Below, piece after piece: positions 11,531 to 21,001 of a stretch of 64,000 nucleotides of DNA. Origin of the DNA: Silene latifolia (lineage: Eukaryota > Streptophyta > Magnoliopsida > Caryophyllales > Caryophyllaceae); assembly GCF_048544455.1 (NCBI RefSeq), contig NC_133529.1:52385401-52449400 (forward strand), written 5' to 3'. The position numbers and the translations under genes were made by a program. The first letter of the stretch is position 1, and each line of letters begins with the position of its first letter. The notes beneath the pieces were generated by a model. The model made no database searches, was not told where the DNA came from, and was given only the letters and a program-made list of their open reading frames with translations.

Positions 11531-11794
11531 TGGGTCGACGACCCAGCATCCAAGTGATTCATTTCAAATTCAAAATTTGGGTCGATAGCCCAATTATTCA
11601 AAATCTTCAACAGATTCAAATTTCGGGTCGATGACCCAGTCTTTCAAATTCAAATTTCGGGTCGATGGCCCAACATTCCAAGTGATGTCAAATTCGAAAT
11701 GCGGGTCGATGGCCCAATTATTCAAAATTTTCAAATTCAATTTTCGGGTCGATGACCCAATCTTTCAAATGATCCAATTTCAAGATCGATGATC
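11531..11794 (+). repeat. Array of seven GGGTC-GAT-GACCC hairpins
   Basis: Hairpins of 13 nt lie at 11531, 11578, 11624, 11658, 11702, 11745 and 11782, spaced 34-47 bp, separated by TTCAAATTC-rich sequence. Three have perfect GGGTC/GACCC stems. Two read GGGTC/GGCCC, which keeps pairing as a G-U wobble. One (11578) has a C-A mismatch. The last reads GATC/GATC, with a paired G-C to A-T change. A partial eighth copy lies at 12255-12267. Confidence 0.75.
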
Positions 11795-11861
11795 CAAATG
11801 TGCTTATGTGATGATTATTGCTAGTACGTTTTTGTGTTTCAAATATAGCAGGATATGCTTC

Positions 11862-11911
11862 AACTGGGGGCTCTAAAGTCTTCGACTTTAGAGCCATTAA
11901 ATCAGGGGCTC
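11862..11911 (+). other. Second PPT-like module with perfect hairpin
   Basis: ACTGGGGGCTCT (11863-11874) matches the true polypurine tract and LTR start around 12455. It overlaps a perfect 12-bp stem, GGCTCTAAAGTC-TTC-GACTTTAGAGCC (11869-11895). A third, weaker copy CAGGGGCTC follows at 11903-11911. Confidence 0.65.
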
Positions 11912-12169
11912 AAGCCGTTGGCTTCGAGACCATTATCAAGATGTAAAGGATGACATCCACCAAGAGTTCAATTCAATTACAAGAGTAAGAAATGGAAGAA
12001 TTCCGTAGCTGAAAGCAAATGATGAAAGCGGCGGCAACCTCCTTGGAAAGTCCCGTCCCATTCGGACAAGCGCCAGCAGATGATAAATTTTGGGCCAATG
12101 TCAGCAGATGGTGAATTTTGGACATACGCTTGTGAGATGATAAACTTTGGGCATGTGTCAGCAGTTGCC

Positions 12170-12240
12170 GAACTACGACGCGGGTTTGATTCCGTCAGAA
12201 ACGGATACGTAGGCGCCTAAGGATAAGGCTCAACCCACCT
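12170..12240 (+). other. Conserved hairpin element, copy 2
   Basis: GAACTACG, TTTGATT, stem-loop TCCGT-CAGAA-ACGGA, ATACGTAGGC and a CTCAACCCACC tail. Relative to copy 1, stem positions 2 and 5 have changed together with their partners (T-A to C-G and C-G to T-A). Confidence 0.7.
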
Positions 12241-12450
12241 TTTATGCAATTTATGGGTCGATGACCAACGATGATATTTCGACGCAACGGAAGCAAGAGT
12301 CAATCCCCAACGAAGTTTCAGGTATGATCTCTTCTTATGGCTGGCGAGCTTATATACGCAAGTCTAATGGACTATAAACGACCCGCAGAATCCTCAGGTC
12401 GAGAGGGACCTGGGGTATACTTTGACTTTCGCCTTGTCCAAGCCTCAGTC

Positions 12451-12463
12451 AAAGTGGGGGCTC
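12451..12463 (+). other. Tat-A polypurine tract
   Basis: AAAGTGGGGGCTC lies directly before the TG of the 3' LTR and would prime plus-strand DNA synthesis. Confidence 0.85.
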
Positions 12464-15400
12464 TGTAGATACCCGTATCCGTCGATATTGGAATTTATAG
12501 AGAACCCGACAAACACCCGATGATGATAGGACACATGTATTTTTTAGTTGTCACTGTCATTTATTTGGGTTCGTTTTACGATGTAGAATGAGCGTTGTCG
12601 ACGGAGTATTTTAATTTAAATGATATTTAAATTAAAGTTTTTAAGGTGAATTCAATTTATTTTATTTTATTTTGAATTTATTTTCTTAAGTTTATTTTAT
12701 TGATAATAAAATAAATAATTGATTTGAAAAATCATTTTATGAATATATTTGATTTGAAAAATCATTTGTTTTAATGTATTGATTGATTTGAAAAATCGAT
12801 TTTAAAAGCGAAGAAAACTCGTTTTAAAAGCATGTTTTTGAGCTCGATTTTAGCTCGGTTTTTGAGCCCGTTTTCTTTACGAATTGGCACGAATCTCGAG
12901 TACACTAACCAACCTAGACCAATACCCATCCACCCCTGTTCGAACCCTCATAACCACGGCCCAAATTCCATCCCAAACACCCCCCAACCAGCCCGCGCAT
13001 ACAAGCAGCCCCCCTGTTTTGCGTGATGAATCCCGAGCCCAAAACCCGCTCCAAATACCACCAAAACCCGTACCCATTAACCCTAACCCATACCCTAGTA
13101 TCCTACCCATATTACCCAAGCTTAATCACCAAGAAAACCCCTCTCAAACCCTCACAAAAGCTGCTGGACAGCAGCTATCCGTGAGCAGGCCCGACTGCCT
13201 CTCCCTCTCTTTTACCCTACTTTAACCCCTTATAAATACCACCCCTTCACCATACATTCATTCCTCTAAGTTCTCCATACATGCTACCGTCACTCACAAG
13301 CTTTAAACCTCAGAAACAAACCCTAATTGCCTCTCAAAAACCCTCCACAAAACCGACATACAAACTGAAACTGTTTGTGTGTCCTCCTCGAAAAACAATT
13401 CGTTCCTCCCTCAAACCTCCATCAAAACTCGATTTTCTTGTTCCTAATTAACCATACAACATCCATCTACACATTAGACAAAGATTTACGAGCCAAATTG
13501 CCCTTGAGAGTACACGAAATCCCTCGAAAAACAGAGTGTTATACACTCTGTTTTGTGATTTGTTCTGTCTGTCATTCTGTTTGTGCTCGTTTTTCGTGCC
13601 CAATAACTCAAAACGAGCAGGGGTTGCTTTAAGATCTCTGTTTTCCTCTCTTTCTAGTTTTCAAAACATCTTTTAAATCGAATTTTCATCGTGAAACGAG
13701 GGAGAAATCGCTGTTTGAAAGTTGCTGTCCAGATTTGCCAAAAACACGTGTTTGCTTTGTTTCTTCGTCGACGACGGCCTCTCGAGATAAAATCTACCAT
13801 CGATTACGACCCAAGACGGTGTCAACGATACATGTAGGTTAAGGGTGCATCAAATCCTCCTCTTTCTCCTTTTTTATTTCGTTTTTATGTTTGTTTTTCT
13901 TATAGTTTGTTTTTGTTTGTTTATCGCTTTTATTTATCGTTTAAATTAACTATGAAACTAGTTTAGTCCGAGTATGAGTTAAAGTACCACCATGAACACC
14001 CGCGTTGACTTGAGATGGGAAAAGAAACCGCTACATCAGTCGGTCGTACACCCCCGTCTCATTTACATATCCTCGTGTTCAAGGTAGGGCATAAATAAAA
14101 CGAATTTCTAACTTCCGTTCCTCGCTTTTGACCCTTTGTTTGTCTCGGCCAATTCGACCCACCTTAGGACCCGTCACATGTTAGTATGACCTCTGATTGT
14201 TAACATATAACTCATTTAGATGACATTAGATCAATTTGATAACCTAATTAGACACATTAGGGTACATCGACATAGCTTTAAAAACCGATTAACAATTCTG
14301 TAACTTAATTGAATTCATCTTCCCTTTCACTAATTTTCTCGCTAGCATGGAAGTGCGTGCTTAACACCTTTCCATTTCCACTCGTTGACGATTTAGAATT
14401 GTACCTAACCTAGTTCGTATTTATTTAATTCAATTTGTAATTAATTAACCTTTAATTTGTTTTATTTATTTCTAATTTTTTAAAAGTCGTTTTAATTATC
14501 TTTTATGGTTCAAAATCTGTAAATTTAATTTAATGAATTTTTTCGTAATTTATTTTACTGATTTCGTAATTAAAACATAATTAACTTTGCTTTTTCACAA
14601 AAACCGTGCCTTGCACGGGTCTGTCTGACTTCTGATCCGTGCACTGCACGGGTCTGCCAGTTTTAGTTTCTTTTCTTCTTTTGTTTCTTTAATTGTTTAC
14701 TAATCCTATTTTAATAAATATGGATTGGTGAATAATTTTAATAAGTTGGGTTCAATTTAATTAATAAGTTGTACCTAATTTATTTCAAGCCTTTGTACTT
14801 ATTTATTTTAATTTAATTAGTTTAATTCTAATCTCATTTGTTTATTAACTAATAATTCGGCTAACATCTTTAATTAGTCTAACTTAGCTTTAGCTTTTTT
14901 GTTTACATTTGTTTCGTTTATTAAGACTTAATAGTTTAAGTTGTATTTTGTTAGTTTGTATTGTAATCTGAGTCAAAGTAATTACGATAGTTGTTGTAAT
15001 TAGATTGAGTTGTAATTTATTTCTCGTTGTGTCGGCATGAAATGCCTGGGTTGTAATAGGATAGATCCCAATGGCTCCCCCATTCCTCCTAAGCCGTGTT
15101 TGCGCATCTTTTATTTCAAATCAACCAACATGCTAAAACAACTTTGACAAAGTTAGTATTCATGCATTAAACGACATAGAAATTGTTGTCACATGTTAGG
15201 GTTTTAAAACGATGTTTGCATATCATATATCGTAGTAGCTATGACCTTGTTTGAAATCCGATACTTGACTTAGTAGAGGCCGTTATTGACGGGCGGGGTT
15301 AGGTGTCCTTGTGGGCTTCCTAACACGTACCCTCACCCCTTACTCAAGATCTATGGTTTGTGGATCCGTCTAAATACCATTGGATTACGAGAGTCATTCA

Positions 15401-15618
15401 AATCGAGTGATATAGGGTACAAGTCTTTATCTTTAATCACTCGTAGTCGATTGGCTTTATGCTTTTCGATGAAAGGTGTAAAGTTGACTTGAACGGTTCC
15501 AAGTTCCCATAAAACTTGGTGGCGACTCTAATTTGTCTTAATTGGATTCGAAGGAACCTCGAGTCGATTATGCCTAGTGTGGATCCCGCGGACGCAGTTC
15601 CCGAGGGCCTTGTCCACA
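12464..15618 (+). repeat. Tat-A 3' LTR
   Basis: Near-identical to 3781-6937; I see a few tens of differences at most (for example AATCTAGACC versus AACCTAGACC, and CTCCAAAA versus TTCACAAA near the twin hairpins). It ends CCTTGTCCACA and is followed by CTAAG (15619-15623), the second target-site copy. TATA box at 13231-13238. Confidence 0.95.
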
Positions 15619-15623
15619 CTAAG
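15619..15623. repeat. Target-site duplication of Tat-A, right copy (CTAAG)
   Basis: Matches 3776-3780. The Cop-A leader resumes directly after it. Confidence 0.95.
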
Positions 15624-17374
15624 TCAACACAAACTACTTACCCAACGTAGAAGGGGTCATATGGAGAGTAAGGTCCTATATGCCTACCGACGAAGAAGTG
15701 ATTCATAGCTGTTTGGCCAATAAAGACTAGTCTCAATTTCAGTTTTAGAGGAAGATCCCATCAACTTTATTTTAATTCATTTTAAGTGAACTAATATCTA
15801 GCATGCGTGAATGAATAAACTAAGATGATGGCTTAAAATGTGTGACATCTGTATGTCTATGAAAACTAACATTCAATCTATATGAGTCAATTTTCACGCA
15901 TTTTAGTAGGTGGTTTGGTTTAGGCGGAATATGATGCACTAACTATCAAGCAATGAAAAGCAATAAGAATGGAAAAACGTAAAACAAAATAAAGTCCTAG
16001 TGTGGCCTATCTACCAAAATGAACATAAATACAACTTTGAAATCCATCCTTGGACCCGAGAAGCTTGTCTTGATGTTCCATCTTGGTCCATGTAGCGGGA
16101 GTGAGCAATCCAATCTCCATCTTTAGTCTTCTCAAAATTACAATTTAAAAATTACATAATAAACCTATTTACATTCTAATTTCAAAACCGTAATATAAAA
16201 GAAAACCAAACGGAGATACGAGATCTCAAATTACATTAAAATTATGTTTTCATCATTACGAAAACATAATTAACTAAGGCCACACTAGGTATTACAAATT
16301 ACAACCGATTGCAAAAATACGTAAATTAAACCATTCAACAAAACATTCAACTAAATAAAAATGCATCAACTAATAAATTAAACATTCAAGACATAATTCT
16401 TTAATTATGTAGATTAATATATCCAAACCACCTATTTAAATGATCAAATTATGTGACAATTCCTCAATTACTCACAATAATTTTAATCTTAATACATATT
16501 AATCTTGTAATATGAATTAATCCAACATCATTTTAAACCTCTTTAAAATAATTAGGTATCTTTAATTTGTGAACCTTTTCACAACAATTATTATACATTA
16601 TAGATAATAATGTATAATCAATATTGGCCAAAAACTAACAAAAAAAAAACGAAATTTTTTTTTCTTTTTGATTGCTCTCGGCAAAACAGGGAAAAAGCGA
16701 AAAAAAACAGATTTTTTTTTATTTTTCAGCTCGGCATATCCATAAAAACGAAAAAAACAAAATTTTTTTTTATTGTTGCGGCATTTCTGCCCTAAAACCG
16801 AAAACTGTTTTTTTTTTTTTTTTAAGCTCACGGCTGAATAAAAAAAAACAAAACAACCTATTTTTTTTCTTTTATCGAAAAAAAAACATATAGATGAACA
16901 AATTGTTTAAAGTTGCTATCATAACAAGATTGGCATAATCATCCTTTTAATTTAAACATATATTCAAACTAGATGATTCAATTTAACCTATTAAAATGAA
17001 TATCTAAATCATGATTAAACCGATTATCACAATTGATTTGAACATTTGTTAAATTATCTTGTATGCCAAAAATATATATACAAAAACAAATCATCAACAA
17101 TCAAAACGATTTCCATTTACATTTTAATTTAATCCTCATTAAATCAAAACATCTACAAATTTATCACATTATCATCTTAACAAATTAAAACAATAATATG
17201 AATAAATCAAATGGAACAAAACATCAAAAACCAAAGAAAAAACAGAAAACCAATCGGCAAAAAAAAAAATTTCTCACGGCAAAAATTTTTTTTCACGGCC
17301 GAATTTTTTTTTTTTTTCGAAATTCTTTTGTTTAAATCATTTATGAAAATCATATAAAATAATTTCGTAGCCTT
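15624..17374 (-). other. Cop-A leader, distal part with A/T homopolymer cassette
   Basis: Non-coding sequence homologous to the Cop-E leader (about 61266-62880): shared blocks include CGACGTAGAAGGGGTCAT, GGAAGATCCCATCAACT and AGGCGGAATATGATGCA. At 16600-16885 and 17255-17325 it holds alternating runs of 8-17 A or T separated by CGGC/CGAA. At the same relative place Cop-E has an array of CTCGATCGAG palindromes instead. No gene is supported; the lysine/phenylalanine-rich frames here are translations of the homopolymers. Confidence 0.75.
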
Positions 17375-17387
17375 GGCTCTGATACCA
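17375..17387 (-). other. Cop-A primer-binding site
   Basis: GGCTCTGATACCA on the plus strand is TGGTATCAGAGCC on the minus strand, the classic initiator-tRNA-Met primer site. It lies 2 bp from the LTR edge. Confidence 0.92.
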
Positions 17388-17389
17388 CT

Positions 17390-18458
17390 TGTAGAAAATA
17401 TCGGTATACTTCCTTTTTAATTATAAGGATTATAACGAAATTATGATTATGAAATTTCTAGTCATAAATGAAATTGCATAAACAAAAGAGAATAAGATTA
17501 AGAATCAACCTTCGGTCCTAGCAAATATGGCCTAAGAACAATATCGAATTGATATTCGCCTAATCGTTGCACTCAAGATGCTCCGAGAAATGCCTCTCAA
17601 ATTGCTAGAATGAGATCCCCAAATTCACTAATTAATTTTAGGGTTTATGTGTGAGTGATGAGAGAATTAGGTCAAAAGAGAGGTGAGAAAAATAATCTCC
17701 TATTTTCTCCTCTTAAACCGTCCGAAATAGGGTGGTTAGAGGAAGATATTTTCTTCCTCTTTTTACTCTTATTTCGGTTTAGGCAACAACCAAAAATGAG
17801 GATAAAATCTCCTTATTTTCGGTTATTCCAAAAATGTATAAAATGTGTATATTTATAAATCGTCATATATGTCGTCATGTATTAATGAGTCCACATACAA
17901 CAGCTTGTAGTCGATTTATTAATACTGGTCTGTCAACATTTATTATGACAATATCGTATAATATATACATTAACTATAAATATCGCATATTTATAATTTG
18001 CTAATTAAATATAACTGGTTACATTTAATTACGAGTTAACATCTTAATTCGTTTAAGCTAACATTATATACATTTATTAAATATAATAGTTTATATTCAA
18101 TTTACGAATTTAACAGTTAATTCGTCTCAGCTGGTATTATTTAATTGAATTAAATAATCATCTCATCATCACATTGACTAACTGTTTAGTCAAATACATG
18201 GACTAACCTTTTAGTCATATAAGGCATCAATGTGATTACATTTCCATAATCACATCTCTCAAACACATCCTTTAGGTGTGACTTTTAGGGACCAGTTGAT
18301 CACCGCCATCAGTATGATAATAACGTCAAACTTTCTAGCAAGCCAACCGTTATTAAGTAATCGTTAATCAACTGATAAAATACAAAGTATACCCTTGTGA
18401 ACCTATAAGAGATTTATAAATGTTATCACACTAATTGTGGAGGACACAAGCTCCAACA
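17390..18458 (-). repeat. Cop-A 5' LTR
   Basis: On the plus strand it runs from TGTAGAAAATATCGG to AAGCTCCAACA; on the minus strand it begins TGTTGGAGCTTGTGTCC. Its organisation resembles the Cop-E LTR (similar TAATATCCGTAT edge and a block around ACTTTTAGGGACCAGTTGATCACC), but it is clearly diverged. It continues into an extra 50-bp module at 18459-18508. Confidence 0.88.
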
Positions 18459-18508
18459 ATCTCCCACTTGTCCTCACAAGCTAATTGTGGAGGACACAAG
18501 CTCCAACA
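18459..18508 (-). repeat. Extra polypurine tract plus LTR-edge module outside the Cop-A LTR
   Basis: On the minus strand, the outermost 28 bp (18481-18508) are an exact second copy of the LTR start (positions 18431-18458). They are followed by CTTGTGAGGACAAGTGGGAG (the polypurine-tract region, 18459-18480) and then the full LTR. A polypurine tract does not normally lie outside a 5' LTR. The outer border is a clean TG end against Gyp-B sequence. Confidence 0.85.
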
Positions 18509-18992
18509 GGCATACGATCAACGGACACCCCTTCCTCAGAAAAGACTTCAATGTCACCGCTGCAATCACTTTGACTTTGGGTTTGACAGCAAACCCACGA
18601 TAAGACACACTAACTCCCTTAGGACCTCTCAAAGAGACTCTCTTTTGGTGATAGTCCATTCTAGCTTTATACTTACCCAACCAATCCATGCCTTCTATCA
18701 TCTCAAAACCATCTATAGGAAACTCTAACACGTCCACGAGTAGGTCAACCTGCCCAACTATCATAGACACACCCTTATACAACCTGCCACAAGATACAGA
18801 CTCACCCGACGGTATAAAAATTTCCTCTTTTACAGACTCAAACTCTCTCAAACCCAAAAGCTTAGCATGACTCGATGATACAAAAGATTGTGACGCCCCC
18901 GAATCAAACAAAACAAAGGTAAAGACACCATTAACAAGAAAAGTACCCGTGATTACGTGAGCATCATCCTCAACTGCTTTATTCTCCATCAT
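18509..18992 (-). pseudogene. Gyp-B aspartic protease and start of RT linker (cut by Cop-A)
   Basis: The minus-strand frame reads DDAHVITGTFLVNG, FVLFDSGASQSFVSS (the protease active-site DSGA), a short beta-rich body, MIEGMDWLGKYKA and RVSLRGPKGVSVSYRGF, which leads towards RT. This is the pepsin-like retroviral protease of gypsy elements. It is truncated at 18509 by the Cop-A border. Confidence 0.85.
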
Positions 18993-19025
18993 GAAAAGCT
19001 TGTCACTGGTCTTCTGTCCACCTCC

Positions 19026-20158
19026 CTAGACAGTAATGGCAGAAGTAAACGGCTTAGCAGCCGACCCTTGATTGTTGTTCATCGCTGGTTTCTGATATGA
19101 ATTACCGCCATTGCGGTTAGCCCCACCGTTGTTGTTGTTCTGACCACCCTGATTATTCCATAACCCAGTCGGCATGTTACTAGCATAGCTCTGAGATGGA
19201 CCCTGAGAGAAACTCCCCTGTGATGGTCTCTGGAAACCTCTACTCATAGCACTGGTACACTCATGTCTCTTGTGGCCCATACCGTCACAGTTAAAGCAAG
19301 ATATTCCCCAACTGCTACTACCACCATCTCAGCCACGCCTAAAAGAAGCTCCACCACTGAACCCCGACCCCGAAGAGTAAGCCCTTTCTTGGTTATGGTT
19401 GCCTCTCTTGTAACTAGACTGACCACCACCCTCGCTCTCAGCCTTCCTCTTCTCAGAACCCCTCCCCCTATTCTCCTTAGCCATCTCAACCAACCTCTCA
19501 GCTCTCCCGGCGCGCTCATATACCTCCTTAACATCAGTAAGGACTCCTACAGGCAGCTTCTCCATTATCTTAGGTGTCAAATCCTTCTCAAACCTCAACG
19601 TTAGAGTCTCCTGACTCAACCCCATATCCTCAGCATATCTGGACTTTTCATTGAACTTGTGGTACTACTCTGCCACTGCCATATCCGGAGCCATCTTAAA
19701 ATCATCAAACTCCTCCCTCAACTTACTAAAGACATGCTCCGACACAAACTCTCGACGCATAGCTCTCTTGAACTCACTCCAAGGTATAGCTGACAACCCC
19801 TGTTTCACATACATGTCTAAGGCACCTTATCCCACCACACTCCGGCAGCATCTCTCAAGTAGAACGCAGCTTGTTCCACTCTAAAGTCCTCGGGGCAATG
19901 AACCACATTCAGAATATTCTCCATCTCTCTGTGCCAATTATCAAGCAAGATTGGCGCACCTGTACCCATATACTCTTTTACGTTGAAACGAGTGATGTTG
20001 ATACTCATCTTAGAAAAATCCACCCCAGCCTCTTTATCCTTCCCAAACTTCTTTAAAGCATCATCAGCAAGCGCGTCTTGATGCTCTAGCATCTTAACTA
20101 TCTCATCAATGCTCATATTCTCAGCCCTATCATACAACGCATTTCTCTTTGGCGGCAT
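19026..20158 (-). pseudogene. Gyp-B gag with CCHC zinc knuckle (broken)
   Basis: Starts at the ATG at 20158 (MPPKRNALYDRAENMSIDEI). The upstream part of that open frame (LDRV...) is only translated leader. The Gag core reads FNVKEYMGTGAPILLDNWHREMENI and FYLRDAAGVWWDKV, then a stop at 19817. It continues in shifted frames as SQETLTLRFEKDLTPKIMEKLP, a Gly/Ser/Arg-rich linker and the knuckle CFNCDGMGHKRHEC (about 19255-19300). At least one stop and one frameshift make it non-functional as one protein. Confidence 0.83.
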
Positions 20159-20237
20159 CTTGGAACTATATAAGAGAAAAGGTAAACATAAACACACATC
20201 CCACAACTCAAACACGTATATGACATGTGCAGAACCT

Positions 20238-20515
20238 ACTCGATCGAGCGACACAACCTACTCGATCGAGTTGAGGCCACTCAATTGAGTGCCTCGACTC
20301 CAGAACCTGACCAGAAAGCGTCAAAAATCTCACTCGATCGAGCCTCATACTTACTCGATCGAGTTGACCCTGCTCGATCGAGTCCCCCTACTTACTCGAT
20401 CGAGTACCCAAAAACAGCACACTGTCCATAAACGATATACATCCCACTCGATCGAGTCACACCCACTCGATCGAGTCTCTCACATACTCGATCGAGTTCC
20501 CCCCACTCGATCGAG
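20238..20515 (-). repeat. CTCGATCGAG palindrome cluster in the Gyp-B leader
   Basis: Ten perfect copies of CTCGATCGAG (at about 20238, 20260, 20338, 20354, 20372, 20396, 20447, 20465, 20487, 20505), mostly as ACTCGATCGAGT, with irregular gaps of 8-55 bp. One variant reads TCAATTGAGT (20281). Confidence 0.9.
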
Positions 20516-20983
20516 TCATGCTGACTCGTATACTACCCGCATGCTTAACTCAACACTTTTTAACCAACTATATATGTATATAAATAAATCGACAAACATA
20601 CGTATACATACGACAAACAACTTCCTATTTCACATGTTTCTAATAAGCCACATTAGAAATCAATTATCATGCCATTCCACCATTCACATTAGCACATATA
20701 TTCATATTACTTACCGCCTTTCACCACAACATTCTCCATCTTCCACATGCATTCATCCACCAATTCACACAACACATTTCTATATAGATATGCAATTTAC
20801 ATAGATAAACATATAACGATCCCAAGACACTCCCCATAGTGACCGGTTCAAAGTTGTAGGGCGAGATCGTGACTTTAGGACGTCTCTCAAGTCTTTGCAT
20901 TAGCTCCTAACAACTCCTACCCGGGTTCATTTTATTTTGACTCCCTAAGTTCATTGGGTTCATTAGTTACAGGTTCCAAAATC

Positions 20984-20998
20984 GTCGCTCTGATACCA
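20984..20998 (-). other. Gyp-B primer-binding site
   Basis: GTCGCTCTGATACCA on the plus strand is TGGTATCAGAGCGAC on the minus strand. It is a Met-tRNA-type site 3 bp from the LTR edge. Confidence 0.88.
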
Positions 20999-21001
20999 CT
21001 T

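Larger units (their letters stand above)
9502..12463 (+). other. Tat-A long non-coding 3' region
   Basis: About 3 kb between the gag remnant and the right LTR has no frame resembling protease, RT, RNase H or integrase. It holds a purine-only tract (10085-10185), a threefold repeat (10961-11075), two copies of a covarying hairpin (10668-10740, 12170-12240), an array of GGGTC hairpins (11531-11794), a 12-bp perfect hairpin (11869-11895), a threefold repeat with CAGCAGATG (12070-12165) and the polypurine tract. The concentration of structured repeats suggests cis-acting RNA rather than decayed coding sequence. Confidence 0.7.
3781..15618 (+). mobile_element. Tat-A: non-autonomous gag-only Ty3/gypsy element of Tat/Ogre type
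   Basis: Two long LTRs (3157 and 3155 bp, few differences, TG...CA ends) flank 5526 bp of internal sequence, with a perfect CTAAG target duplication. A primer-binding site follows the left LTR and a polypurine tract precedes the right LTR, so the element is on the plus strand. The internal part holds a decayed Tat-type gag (8058-9501) and then about 3 kb without any protease, RT, RNase H or integrase. The sequence therefore fits a TR-GAG or LARD-type element that must borrow enzymes from an autonomous relative. Near-identical LTRs indicate recent movement. The host is the leader of Cop-A. Confidence 0.93.
1..18508 (-). mobile_element. Cop-A: Ty1/copia LTR retrotransposon, 3' end beyond the window, split by Tat-A
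   Basis: Read on the minus strand, the order is 5' LTR (17390-18508), primer-binding site (17375-17387), leader (15624-17374, resuming at 3466-3775), gag, protease, integrase, then reverse transcriptase and RNase H running off the left edge. This is the copia order, with integrase before reverse transcriptase. Tat-A sits inside the leader. The right border abuts the protease/RT linker of Gyp-B, so Cop-A probably inserted into Gyp-B; the second target-site copy would lie left of the window. Its proteins closely resemble those of Cop-E, but the LTRs differ, so the two are related subfamilies. The coding region has deletions and frameshifts, so the copy is inactive. Confidence 0.9.

Noticed and set aside
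16598..16893. Lysine/phenylalanine-rich frames on both strands
   Set aside because: They are translations of A and T homopolymer runs in the Cop-A leader.
20238..20515. CRISPR-like array from regularly recurring CTCGATCGAG
   Set aside because: The repeat is only 10 bp, the spacers vary from 8 to 55 bp, and the context is a plant retrotransposon leader.
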